Positions 11,052 through 23,290 of a stretch of 64,000 bases of DNA are shown here, piece by piece; within the stretch, counting starts at the first letter, position 1, and every line of letters starts with the position of its first letter. The position numbers and the translations under genes are program-made. This DNA comes from Toxonevra muliebris (taxonomy: Eukaryota; Arthropoda; Insecta; Diptera; Pallopteridae), in assembly GCA_963691655.1 (NCBI GenBank), contig OY829326.1, forward strand, positions 59,575,776 to 59,639,775, written 5' to 3'. Below the pieces are notes generated by a model. That model did no database searches. It was not told the origin of the DNA and worked only from the letters and a program-made list of their open reading frames with translations.

Positions 11052-14000
11052 CTGTTGTTCGTGGCGCACAATGGTCTGGACGACGTTGCTGTGCCTTGGG
11101 TTTGTCACCGCGTTGTCGCAATGCATGTGCAACATCAGCCTCAACCGATGAATTGATCAATGCATGCCGCCAAAGTGATGAACAACATATGTATGCATGT
11201 TTTGAGCGTCAAGAGGCGGGCGATCGTTGTTGCAGCAATGCACGCACATCGGAATGTTTACAGGTGAGTTCAAATGGCATTAATGTATTTGATATTGTGA
11301 TGATGAAGTTGGTGGTGGAGTGGCAAAATTTTTTTTTTTTTTGTTGTTTCTGTTTCTGTTGCTTTTGTCAATAAAAAAAAGTGGGTGTAATAATAGTTAA
11401 GAAGACAGAGTAATGAACAATATCGAATGGGGCGGTGCTAATTGCTAATTTGTAGTTAGTTAGTAATCAAAACTTTGCTCAATTGAAATGCCAGTTGAAT
11501 GATTTAAGTACATATGTGTGTATTTTGGCAATTGCATTGTCTTAAAAAACATGATAATAAAACATTATCAAAAGTCAACCAAATTAAAATGTGCGGAGTC
11601 GAAGTACTTAGATATCATTGTTCGAGTCAAGCATTAAAAAATAGTGGCAGATAGATTAATCTTGTAGTTCTGTTACTGATTATTACAGATTGTGCTTGAG
11701 TTAAATCCAGAGCTGAACCTCGCCTTGCTAATTGCTCATTGACCTTTCTATTACTTTCGATGTTCCTGTGACCAGGAACCCAGATAAGACCAGTATCCAG
11801 CCTATGACTTAGGATAACTCCCTGCATTGGATAACTAATCTAGAGGATACTATGTCTAAGCCTAGAGCCTTAATTGCCGCTTACTGTCTGTGAAGATAGC
11901 TTTACTTTAGCCCTCATTTGAATTTTAGTCAGTGCTTTACGGGCTTCTCTGATCGCCAGTAAATCGGTCAGGAAAACACTTCTTCATTCAAGAGTCTAAG
12001 AGATTCAGTAATATTGAGGTGTTCTGAGTAGACGACCGCACCGACCCCGCAGTCCATCTTGAACCCGTCAGGATAGTGCAATATTTCAAGACCAGCTCCC
12101 GCAATATCCAATTTTTCCATTATGCGCTTGTTGCAAACAAAGTGTCGAAGCCCTTCTTGAAATTTAATTTGGGTATCATGTATTCAGTGTTATGTTGGTT
12201 TGATATATTCGGTACCTGTGATTGAATTCTGCTGTGTCCATAATGTTTGACAGTCCAGGACCCTATTTCTTTAAGTCTGGCTACACTTGAGGCTGCGGTA
12301 GCTTTGATATATAGTTCCCATCTCACTTTTTTCCGAGCATTCTTCTGCAAGTATAGGCTATGTAGGCCTTCTTGGCTCCAAGTTCTATGTTGGCTTTCCA
12401 ACTGAGCTTAGTGTCAAGGATGACCCCTAAGTATTTGACGTTCTGTGATGAAGTTAGGGTGTGACCTTTCAATTTGATTAGATTAAAGCTTGGTATCTTG
12501 AGTCCAAAACCCCTTCCATAATCTCGCGTAGCTGCCAGTGTCGATGAAGATCGTGTTTTGTCCATCCGTCGCCGTCAATAAATTTAAAAAACGACAGGAC
12601 ACGTATGATAAAGTTTTTTGAGCTCTCTCAGAATCGACTAGCACAATCTGCTCTATTTTTTTTTTTTTTTTGAATTGTGTAATCAGAAACTGAGGTTAAG
12701 TCGAAGTTGTAACCTTTATGAATTTGTAGGATCTGGTACATGACTAGGGTCTCGACGAGCTAAATTCTGCCTTAAATCATAAAAAGGGCATTAGTTAGTT
12801 GTAGTAAGACCCTAGCTGGGTTTTGGCCCACTTCATCAAATTTCTTTTTACAGTGTGTTGAAATTTGCAAATTTTAGTCAAAAATAGCATCAAATGATAT
12901 GAAGGATCAAGTTTAAATCTACATTTAGAAACTTATACTAAAATTTAACCATTAAAGTGTTCCGTAAAAAGCACCTATGGGTTAAAGGTAAGGCCGAAAA
13001 CAAAAAAAAATCGTCTGCTTCATATAGCTTGGCAACAATGAAATCCATTTTTTCTTGTGTAACCAAAACTGGTAGGTTTTATGCTGATGGACTACGATCG
13101 TACAATAAATGTGCATTAGCTTCAATCTCAGTGTATATGGTATAGTCACTAAAATGTAGATTAACTGAATTTCTGGACTGGGATATTTTGGCGGAATGAC
13201 TCCATGAAAGATCTCTTTATCTAATTATCATTATAAAATATTCTTATTTCTTAATCTCGTTTCTATTTTCAAAACATCAAATTACTGCAGGCCTGTCGTG
13301 ATATATTCGAACCACATGCAGCACATAAACATCGGAATAATCGGCAACACCTGCTCGAAGCATGCGATGAAAAGAATAACGATGTGTTGCAATGCGTACA
13401 GAATGTGACAAACATGACGCCAGTGAAGAACTTATTCAAATGCAAGTATACTCATATCTCACACAGAGGTTAATTCGAAAAATGTGACCCGAAAACTTTA
13501 CACACACATTAACAATCTATTTTCATCTTACTATATAGTCTTGCCATGCTGCGATCAATCACAAGTGGAAAGTTGTCGCAGTACCTGCCGCTCAGCACTC
13601 AATAGTACGGCCGAAATTATAGATACCATATTCGATGAATTGGCGGCAGGAGGATGTGGTATGTTGCCTCATCTGCCGCTAATGAAATGTTTTCTAACAC
13701 TCGAACGCAAAGCGTATGTGCCAGCGACAGCGACGACGAATAATGAAGTTACGTCCCAAATCAATCAAATTGGTATTGATTCGGCGAAATTGCATTGCTG
13801 CGAGAAAGCACTAACTGCCAACTGTCGACGTTTATGTGTGCGAACATATTCTACAGATTGGACAGCGACTAGCACACTCTTCGAGAGTTCATGTCTCATG
13901 CAACCCAATGAGCTGGAGCTGCAACAGTGCATCGATGAAGTCGACGAGCCATGCGAACTGGGCTGTGATGGCATGAGTTTTTGCACTAATTTTAATAACC

Positions 14001-16067
14001 GTCCGACGGAACTATTTCGCAGCTGTAATCGTGAAACGGATATGGCAGCAGCATCTGATTTGAAATTATGGCAGCAGCAGGGAAATTTCACATTATCTGG
14101 CGTTAATTTACCCATCAAGAATATGACACGTTGTGCGCCCGAGAAATGGAAGGCAATTGCATGTGCGCTACAAATAAAACCCTGTACACGAATAGGACAT
14201 TACAATCATATCTGTCGCGAGGATTGTTATGAGATATTGAGTGAATGCATGGATTGGACGCGGATGAGCTCAACGTTGAGTGCGGACGCAATTTGTGCAC
14301 GTCTCAATCCAGAAGGTGAAGAAGTGCCGTGTGTTTCATTGCGTCCATACTTGGAGGAAAGTGATGCTCCCAAGGAGACAGGCGGGCATCATCGATTAAC
14401 GTCTCCTTGTAAGGGGCAACCGTGCAATACCAGCGAGGTATGCATTCCCAATCGTAATGAGAGCACATCATCATATCAGTGTATACCGGGTTGCAGTCTC
14501 GGTGAGACTTCTAATTATCTAGTGCCATTTGGAGCATTTGTACGCGTACCGGTGCTACAGGGTGCACGTGCTTCTGGGTTTAAAGTTTGCCGCTGCAGTG
14601 AGCACGGACGCATCGAACACTGTCAACCACTGCCGAGTTTCTCCTATGAAAATTGCATCTTGCGTACGGGTGAACCTAGCATCAAACACGGCAACTTTTC
14701 CTATCTGCAGTGTAATCTATGCAGTTGTTTTGCTGAGGAAATCACCTGCACAAAGAAACAGTGCCGCTTTCCAGGTTAGTGAACGCGTAAAAGTGTGAAT
14801 ACAATGAATAAATAGATCGATGTGATGTGAATGGAGACATATCAATTCAAATTTTTCACAAAACTTATAAGAATTTCATTATATATTTATAAATATTTTC
14901 TTTCTTCTAGGCTACACAGATGCTTCTTACACTAGCCTACCCTGCAATTGCCCGACACACTATGTTCCCGTCTGCGGACGCAACGGAAACACTTATCATT
15001 CTGCGTGCATTGCCAAATGTTTGGGTCTACAAGATAACGAAATTGTGTTTGGCGCCTGTTCGACTTGGAATCCTTGTCGAGATGCCAGCTCTCCAGCCAA
15101 TTGCCCATTAGGCACACAATGTTTGGAAGAGCGCAAAATTTGCCTTTCAAATATGCAGCGGCCATGTCTACAGTATCAATGTGGTAAATTTTACACCCCT
15201 TCAACTCCCATTCTTAAAATATTAATATTTCTCTCTCTCTCACTTTCCCAATCCTTTCTAGTGAACCAAACTACAGACTGTCAAAATACCGGCCAACCTG
15301 TTTGCGATACCAAAGGACTCACACATGCTTCCGCTTGCGATTTACTAAATGCTCGAGCAACCTTTGGGCACTGGGGTTCGTGCTTTCGCAGCTGTTCATG
15401 GAAAGGAGACGTCTGTGGTATTAATGGTGTAACCTATCGTCATGAATGTGCTGCCTGGGCTGATTACATACTTATTGATTATCGTGGTCATTGTCGTGAG
15501 GTTGGATTGCTCGCTCATGACATGGGTCGACGTTGTCGCACTGTTGAATGCCCGAGTTCACCGTCACCCTATTGTCGTGGAGTAGTACCTCCGGGTGCTT
15601 GCTGTCCCATTTGTGCGGGTGCTTTTCGAATTATTTATTCACGCAAACAAATTGATCGTGCTTTGTATGCGCTACGTGGCCAACATAAAGACCTACTGAC
15701 ATTGCATTCAGTGTTGCATGAACTGGATGCTTTAATACAAGTGGCAGAATGTCAATTGACTGGTTTTCTAACCATGGAAGTGGGCATATTTGTGGCCGTA
15801 ATACCGCGTGCTATAAAACCGACACGTATTCAAATTGAGGCGTGTACACGTGAAGCCGAAAAGATTTCCGCATTAATCGAATCACAATCTCATAGAATCA
15901 CTACAAATCTGGTATTATCGGGTTTGACCGTTTCCCATATGATAGATGCTAGCTTAGAAAATGGAGGTAGTAGTAGTAGGAGTATTGGTGGAATGATTTG
16001 GAGCGGTGGCACAGCGACAGTGTTTGCTAGCTTAGTTTTTCTATTATTCCAGCAGAAATTTTTATAG
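11052..16067 (+). CDS. Reck: RECK-like GPI-anchored protein (5' incomplete)
   Basis: Reversion-inducing cysteine-rich protein with Kazal motifs. In vertebrates RECK is a cell-surface metalloprotease inhibitor and Wnt7 co-receptor. Exons seen: 11052-11263, 13291-13441, 13539-14774, 14911-15183 and 15262-16067, all in frame. Exon 1 begins the repeated CC...C...C cysteine-knot modules (RRCCALGL...). The third exon carries CTNFNNRPTELFRSCN, a near-invariant RECK block, and then ...WKAIACALQIKPC. The fourth holds the first Kazal domain (PVCGRNGNTYHSAC) and the fifth a second Kazal-like domain (VCGINGVTYRHEC). The C-terminus ends in a hydrophobic tail (TVFASLVFLLF) fitting a GPI-anchor signal. The exon 2 donor appears to be GC (AAAT|gcaagt). 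The signal peptide and the first knot motif are missing from the visible exons, so at least one upstream exon is unaccounted for. Intron 1 (2 kb) hosts a LINE relic. Family identity is firm; the 5' boundary is not. Confidence 0.92.
11615..12590 (-). pseudogene. decayed LINE fragment inside the RECK first visible intron
   Basis: On the minus strand an RT thumb region is readable at about 12323-12565 (KLKGHTLTSSQNVKYLGVIL, then WKANIE and CRRMLGK). It is followed by a broken linker and an RNase H end near 11690-11830 (TGLIWVPGHRNIESNRKVN, then QLARRGS). Stops and frameshifts interrupt the RNase H. Domain order matches the LINE at 54974-56236. The fragment lies antisense to the host gene. Confidence 0.75.
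12600..13290. other. remainder of RECK intron, nothing else recognised
   Basis: AT-rich intronic DNA with a T-run at about 12657-12671. The intron ends at attactgcag (13281-13290). No other element was identified. Confidence 0.5.
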
Positions 16068-16282
16068 TAGTAATGATGGTAATTTTAGAGGTAAGGTAGA
16101 CATTAGAGATTTATTTAAATTTCATACACAGTTATGTGTATATTTATCAAGTGAATTCTTGGTGCCAATTTAGTTTTTAAAACGTGTGAGGAAGTGCTAT
16201 ATTTTCAAATGTTTCGATACTTTTTTTTAATAGCACATTGATAGTAAATGACAATATCAAGACGAATGATAAGAAAGACCTA

Positions 16283-16288
16283 ATAAAA
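16283..16288 (+). terminator. candidate poly(A) signal of the RECK gene
   Basis: AATAAA about 215 bp after the stop codon. A second AATAAA lies near 16728. Which one is used cannot be told from sequence. Confidence 0.4.
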
Positions 16289-17350
16289 TATAAATTTTTC
16301 TATAGAAGTGGCAACTCTGTAAAGATTTTTAAAAATAAGGCAACGAAATTCACTTCAAATGACATCCTCAAAAATTTTTATTTCATTTGGAACTCACGAT
16401 TTCTGGTTAAAATGTAAAACCCGGCATTGGGTTAATTTTATTATTGAAAAAGCTTCTGCACAAAGTTATTCTTGAATATATACTTAACTTGTAGCCTACT
16501 TTTAGGCTTGCACTCTGAATAGGAATAGTTAGATTCTGCTTGTCTTCATAATTTATGCATTATTTACCATACAAAATATTAGTAGAATATTTTTAACTTC
16601 ATACAGTGCCTTTTTATACGAGTATATATCTTTACTGAACAATCACAATAACTTTTCTGTATTTTATGTATACATACAATCGACATTTAAGTTAAAATTT
16701 AATTCATAGTCTTACATATTTATTAATAATAAAGATATTTGTGATATTAGGGTAAACACTAAGGCCATAATTCAAGACATTTCGATTTGTAGAAATGTAA
16801 TTTTTCGTATAAACACAAAATTTAAAGATACCAACAAAATTAAATAATAACAAAATAACCAAAGCATTTAATCAAATATTATGCAATTAATTTATTAATT
16901 TAATTATAAGTATATAAGAAATATAATAAATATTGAAAATCGTTATTTATATTATAGTCTAGTCCATAAATAAATAAAATACTCAAATAACTAAAATGAT
17001 TTCCTTTTTTAGTATTTTTGGAAAATTTTTTTGCAAATTTCTTCCAAATTCGGCAGTCCACACTTCAAATTAATAAATAAAAATTAAATTCAATTGATAT
17101 TCTTTAAATGAACAATGATGCCAGAAGAATTTGATTTCTATTTTTTTTTAACCAAAAAATATCAGGCTTTATTTAAATTTAGTTCTGATTTTAAAGTGTT
17201 TCCACACTTTATGACAACACTGAAAGTGCTTTAAAAAGGGGAGAACGTTGGCTTTAAATATAGTTGCATAGAGATGATTAATATAAACCAGCAGCTACCT
17301 TGCGAATTCCACTTGGACACTTAGGGAAAAATGATAACCTTGGTGCTTAA
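16289..17350. other. RECK 3' flank, AT-rich, no gene seen
   Basis: Very AT-rich sequence (runs of taaat and ataat) that probably includes the RECK 3' UTR at its start. No coding exon or element end was recognised. Confidence 0.4.
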
Positions 17351-17379
17351 CTATAGAACTCAAACAAATCGGAGATTTG

Positions 17380-17700
17380 GCTTAATATGTCGGGATAAGA
17401 AGAATAAAGTCGTTGCATGTTGGATTCGAGGACATGTTGGAATAAAGTGAAACAAACAAGCAGACGAACTGGTTTTGGTCTCTTGGGCACTGTGGACTGT
17501 GAGAACCCCTCTAGAAAAAAAACTGGTATTAAGCCAAGTTCAATATGCAGGATCTGCAATGAGAGAATGGAATTATTTAGGGCATTGCGGACCACTACTT
17601 CAGAAAAAAAGGAACTGCATAGGTATGCATTTCCAATGACCCTACTTCAATAGTCTTGAAATTTCTTGAAAGAGCAGCGACTGGATAAAGTAGTGAATCG
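17380..17700 (+). pseudogene. short LINE RNase H relic
   Basis: A plus-strand reading near 17413-17480 gives CWIRGHVGIK*NKQADELV, clearly the terminal RNase H motif (WVPGH.GI.GNE.ADELA). It continues into a zinc-knuckle-like ICRICNERMELF at about 17545-17580. A stop lies inside the RNase H motif, and the middle of the expected domain is deleted. Confidence 0.55.
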
Positions 17701-19357
17701 TAGGCAAAGAATGAAGACGTACAATAAAGATCGCGGTACAATTCAAACAACTGCTCCAACAGCACAAAAAAAAAATGATTTAGGTTGATACGTCAAATTT
17801 CAGTGACCTGGTGTCTCTGGTGTCAAACCGAATGTTTGTTCCTAGATAATGTAAGACGATGCTAAAATATTTTATGCAGAAATATACAGATATTATCTGT
17901 ATATAGTCCAAAATTTCTAAAAAATAAATCTGTGTAAATCCGTTTAATTGAACGAGTTAAAAAGTCGCCTGTTTTTATAATTTTTATTGGATAATAGTAG
18001 ATATAATAGATAAATCTTTCTTACATTTTACATATATATTTATTATACATTTAAACAATTACATTTAAAAATTGATGGGATTATAATGAGAACTGCAGCT
18101 TTTCTTTTAAAATTTCGTCACATTTCTTATCATAAATAAAAAAATTTTGCATATTTTTTATTTTTGGTAGTTTGTTAGTTTCCGAGATATCATGTCAGAC
18201 AGCCATAAAAGGTGCGTCCAGGAAAACGGGTTTAAATTTTTACTTACAGTTGTCGTAGGAAAAAAATTTATTTTGTCGAATACTTACAGCATTTTTCCAT
18301 CAATCAGCTATGCCAGGGCTATGTAAAACATATTTTTTCTCATCGAAAAATTCATTTTTCTCCATCTGATTTTTAGAAGTTGTTTAATGAGAATCAGCCC
18401 CTGTGCTAATCGTTATCATCTTTACCTGGAAAACTTTCGCAACTTTTTATTGGCTATTACCATTATAGGTAATAGTCCCGCTACTAGGAAAGTTCTTTTG
18501 GGAACCTCAATCACTGATGACGTTGATTCCCGAATAAGACGAGGTTTCAACAGCCATCTCTCGGCTGAAAAACAATAAGGCTGTGGGTGCAGGGGAAAAT
18601 TGATATTGCTCTGTATGTCTCTAATTCTGCCCTTAAACATGGACGATGCTGTTGGAAGTATGCGAGAGAGATTGAGAGTTTCTTAGCAAGATCTTTCTGT
18701 CGCATAAGATAGGGCAGTTTCAACAGTTTTACTACCTAGGTCATAAGGTCACGTTGAGCGAATAAGAGAAAACACTCTTTCTAAGAAGGTATTATATTCG
18801 AACAAGTGGTATCCTCAGAAGAAGACAACCTCCATTAAATGAACAGGGCAGTCTGACTTAACTTGACCTTATTATTTGGTGCCAGGGTGCACATAGCAGG
18901 GATGACAGGCGAAGCTTTATAGAAACGAAAAAGCCCAATTATCGGTTGTAGTGCTTATAAACTAAAAAATTAGTTCCAATTTTCGACGACATTCAATTCA
19001 ATATCTCTCTTTGAGAAAGATCACTTTAATTCCCACAAAACTACGCAGTGTGCTTTTGAAGGTATTTATGGGATAAACTAGAGATCGAAAGCTTCAAAAA
19101 TTAATGCAACGGGCTATCTGGGATAATCATTTTTGGTAAATTAAAAATCAAATTTCCGGAATTAAAGTCTTTGCTTCTTATTGAAGTTTCAATATCTACT
19201 GAAAAGTGGAGAAAATACATTAAGGATGAAAACTGGTTCCAAATTCGTGTTTAGCATGCGAAATTGGTACTTATTTCTGATTAATTTAAGAAGTATGGTG
19301 ATTTTCCTTGAAAAGTTCAATTAAAAATAAAAGCATTCCAGTAGTAGCTCTTCTTAA
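17701..19357. other. intergenic sequence, no supported gene
   Basis: AT-rich DNA. A 63-codon frame at 18387-18578 contains a stretch (TSITDDVDSRI) faintly like a LINE RT C-terminal region, but this is too weak to call. Nothing else was recognised. Confidence 0.35.
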
Positions 19358-19826
19358 CCCATTAATGTAAGCACCCAGACCCCATTGAACGAGTATACTC
19401 GAATATACTGAAATTTTCAGAACTTGTTAGGATTAGTCCTGAATAGAAAAATATCTTAAGGTTTGTGGGCGTGATAGCTATGTTAATGTTTACTTTTGAT
19501 ATAGCATATATTACAGTTATAAACTCAAAAAAACAGTTTTAAAATATTTAACCCCTCTCTCCTTTATATTCATTTTGTAGCTCATTTTTAAACCATTAAA
19601 CCATTTTCGACAAAATTACTTAGTTTAGTGTCATTTTGCCCTTTTTTTAAACACTGAAAAATTGGGCTCGAAAAATTGTAATCAAAATAAAATTATTGTA
19701 AAAGCTTTTTCGAAAAAAGCTGTCTTTTGTGTCACTTATGCCGTTAACAGCCAAAGAGAATACGTGAAATCTGAATTTTGAGAATTTTATAAAAAAAAAC
19801 ACTCTATTTTCGTTAACATTAATGGG
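19358..19826. mobile_element. piggyBac-like non-autonomous element (MITE)
   Basis: The 469-bp element starts CCCATTAATGTAA and ends with the inverted copy ACATTAATGGG. It is flanked on both sides by exact TTAA (19354-19357 and 19827-19830). TTAA duplication plus CCC..GGG termini is the hallmark of piggyBac-type insertion. The interior has no transposase frame. Its termini differ from the element at 2247-2755 after CCC, so it is a different family. Confidence 0.65.
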
Positions 19827-19830
19827 TTAA

Positions 19831-21976
19831 TGGTAATGAGCAAAGAAGATTACAAACACCATACAAAATTGTTTAATTATCTATTTCTTTCTTAAAGCAA
19901 ACATAAACATTAAATAATTTTAATTTAAAATTTGAAAATCAAAATTAACTATAGATAGAAATTTTTTCGTGCAGTTTTTAATCTTCTCTGGTAATGAGAA
20001 TGGGTTTAATATATTAAGGTATACTTGTTCTTAAGTTATACGCAGTTAGAATTTAAAAGAAATTGATTTTTTGTTTATTCCATTTTCGTAATGTACATAT
20101 ATTTAAGTATATTCTTTGAAAATTTCATATCGATCCGACAAATATTCTTGAAGTTACTTGTATATTTGTAAAGACGAATTTACTATGTGTAAAGAGCTTT
20201 TAAAATTTTAAAAGCGGTTTTTCTCAAAACTGTATGTTTCAAAGTCGTTGAGAAAGATTTCTCAAAAACGGTTTAATCGATAAGTCTCAAATAAGCTTTA
20301 TAAATTTATTTTTTAGTAATTGATCGAAGAATTTATTTTTTCAATAAATATTTATGATTTTATAAACAATTTAAAGCCAAAATTTGCATTAAAAATCCAA
20401 ATTTTTTTTGTAAAATCGCTTTCTTCGGTCTCCTAAATGCGTATAAATCTTTAAACTGATGATTTTTTTTTAATTTGTTGAAATATGTAGAAATTTTCCA
20501 ATAACTATAAATACCTTTATTTATTTTTATTATCTCGTTTATTTTCTGATCTACATATGTATTAACATTATATTCAAAAATGTACTTAAAGTAAACAAAA
20601 ACATTTTTCCCTTTTATTCAGTCAGAAGTAAAACTCTTTAAATAACATATTAGCAAAATATATGTTTTTAAAAATCTCATTGAAATAGCGTTGTTAATGA
20701 TCGTTTTCAGGGTTTGAGTAGGATTCTGAGATATTTATGGCAAGAAAAATGTATTTTTCGAAATAAAAAATGTTTTAAATTAAGTATAAAACCCTGTGTA
20801 TACAAAAAAAAATTTGCTACATCTGTACTTAATGAGTTTTACCTCTAAGCTGACATACTTCTAGATATACTTCTAGAAAATAAACAAATACAATGAAGGT
20901 ACATACTAAAATAATTCCGCGATAACCGCCTAAATTGACCGCCATTTGAAGAGCTGCAAAAAAGAAAATCACAAAACACAAACAAAATACAATCAGAATC
21001 AAATACAATAACACGAAAATGTACGAAAGTATAAGACACAAAAAGTGGAGATTAAAGAAAAAAGCAGTAGCGTTTTTTGAATATAATACTGTGGCCCTAT
21101 GGGGAAAGTAATTACTGAATTCATATAAGACTTTATTATATACCTACATATGAGGGACAATTTTAGTGTTTCTTTCGAAGCTAGAGCACTATAGACTCAA
21201 TAATTTTTTACTATAAAAATCTTATTGCGCATTGCATGGCAATGTAGCATTTCGTTGCTTGCATTTCGAGTTTGATAGTAAGAAGGTTGAGAAGCAAAAT
21301 CATCGATTAGAGTTGAAAAAAATTTTAAAGCTTTTTTTTTTAAATATACCGGATTTTTTTGTTTTTCAAACACAAATAAAACCGGCCTACAAAAATTTAG
21401 AGCGTTTTTCTATGTAAGTTAATGCGTTTAACCCAACCTAATCTTAACCCAAAACTAAGTAGGAAAAAAGTTAGTTTCGCCATTTTGAACCATCTATAAA
21501 ATCAAAACCAATATGTTACGAGTACTCGTTAAAGTTTTATAATAAAATATAGTACACCTTTCGAATAGTTTGTTCTTTATGATAATGCAAATTGAAATTA
21601 GTACAGACATCCAAATACGAAATATATACTGAAAATTAAATATGTGCATTTTAAAAAATTATACGAAAAATTTTTAAATTAAATTCGATATTTGCCATAA
21701 ATTGAAAATAATAATAGTTTATTGTGAAGCTAATTCTGAATTCCTTGCTCGCTGCGTCGCTATACATATTCGTTGCTAAATTTTAATTTTAGAACCTAAA
21801 AAAAAAATTGAGCTGTTTCGTGGAAAATCATTGAGGAAGATTTGCTCTTTCACAAACTCTGTACGTTAATCTATGCTACCCTAAGTTACGTTTTTATAAT
21901 CTAGCTTTTAACACCTGTGAATATTCGTTTGTTCCATATGTGAAACCATTGAGTGATGGGAAATGTATGTTGTACA
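19831..21976. other. intergenic sequence, no supported gene
   Basis: AT-rich DNA. A 70-codon hydrophobic frame at 20829-21041 (minus) overlaps a good minus-strand acceptor (ttttttgcag, exon side starting 20953) but shows no family similarity and another frame is equally open. It is listed among the findings as a weak candidate. Confidence 0.35.
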
Positions 21977-22907
21977 CAGTCAGACCGGATAAAAACCAAA
22001 ATCAGCTTTAAAATTCAATCCAAAATTCAAAAAAAAAATTTAGACCACAACTCAAACCAAAAGTTAGACAAAACTTTAGGCCAAAGGGCTTGGTGCCCGA
22101 TACCGAACGAAAGTAACCCAAAATTCAGACCAAAAACTAGTGGGAATATCTGATAAATATTTACATCAATAAATTTTAACTTAAATTAAACAAAAACTAG
22201 ACCGAAATTCCAGACGAATTCTGCCCAAATCTTAAAATAGAATTCAGACCGATTTCGGACCGAAATTCAGACCAAAATAGTATCAAAATCAAGCCAATTC
22301 ACACGAAAATATTACCCACAACTCAAACTAATAGTTAGATTAAAACTGAGGCTAAAAAGACGCCAAATACAAAATAAAGCAAACCAAAATTTAGACCAAT
22401 TCAAACCAAATTCAGATTAAAATGCAAACTAAAATAAAACAAAATTCTGACTTACAATCAAACCAGAATTCAGATCAAAAACGGGCAAAAACGGAAAAGT
22501 TAAACCAATATCAGACTAAAATTTAGTACAAAATTCAATCCAAAAACTAGACCATTATCAAGCTTTCTAAAAGTACGGTTATATATATGCTGACATTGAA
22601 ATTGTATATTCAATGTAGTCTGAATGTATTTAATAACCAGATGCACTGTAAGGTGCATCCTATTGGCATCCGCCCAGCATGGCGACTAATCAGAATCGAT
22701 TCAAATATCCGACCCCATTTTAATATTTATATTAAATTATTATTATTAAAATAAAATATAATATAAAATAATATTTTAAATCCTAAGGTTTTGGAAAAAT
22801 CTATATATGTTTGATTTCTCCAAGATTTCTGTTTACTATAAGATTGTCGGGTTGAAGGGGGAGGGCTTCAGCCCCTAGAGTCCCCCTTCCCCCAGGATAC
22901 GCTACTG
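21977..22907. mobile_element. hAT-like non-autonomous element filled with a degenerate tandem array
   Basis: A perfect 8-bp direct repeat, GTTGTACA, flanks it (21969-21976 and 22908-22915). The ends read CAGT at the left and ACTG at the right, fitting hAT-type insertion. From about 21990 to 22560 the interior is a run of loosely repeated words such as accaaaattcagac, with no fixed period and no ORF. Near the right end lies a GC-rich hairpin region (agggggagggcttcagcccc, 22855-22875). The same internal array recurs at 37180-37600 and 44780-45180. There is no transposase. Confidence 0.65.
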
Positions 22908-23224
22908 GTTGTACATAATTGGAGATTAAAAGCTCAGAAAGAGCATAAACAAAGAATATTCAACTACATATCTACGAAATGGCGCCTTATTTTTTTTATT
23001 TAAATCCCATACTGAATTTTACAGCTTTTTTTTTGTGTGTTTCTTTTAGTAATTGTTTGATTTTAGCTTTTTTAGATTTTGTGTTGGTAAATTGAGATTT
23101 TAGTTGTGCGCTTGCTAGCGATCGTTGAGGTTGCAATAGTTATTTCAAACTTTTAGTAATTCCATGGAATTAAATTAATTTCTACATAATTGTAATTAAT
23201 ATTTGAGTAATTGTTATTGTATAA

Positions 23225-23246
23225 TTATATATACATATATATAAGA
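23225..23246 (+). promoter_or_regulatory. candidate TATA box of the 26-29kD-proteinase gene
   Basis: A tatatatacatatatataag stretch lies about 45-65 bp before the ATG at 23291. It leaves room for a very short 5' UTR. In such AT-rich DNA the match could be fortuitous. Confidence 0.35.
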
Positions 23247-23290
23247 AAAAAACCAAAGTACATAGAAGAGTCTGTCCGAAGAAAACAACA

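Noticed and set aside
11071..11151. Signal-peptide-like frame (MVWTTLLCLGFVTALSQ) in the first RECK exon
   Set aside because: It is out of frame with the RECK sequence and stops after 26 codons. The RECK cysteine-knot frame is the real one.
18387..18578. 63-codon frame with a TSITDDVDSRI stretch, possibly LINE-derived
   Set aside because: The match is too short and no second LINE motif was found nearby.
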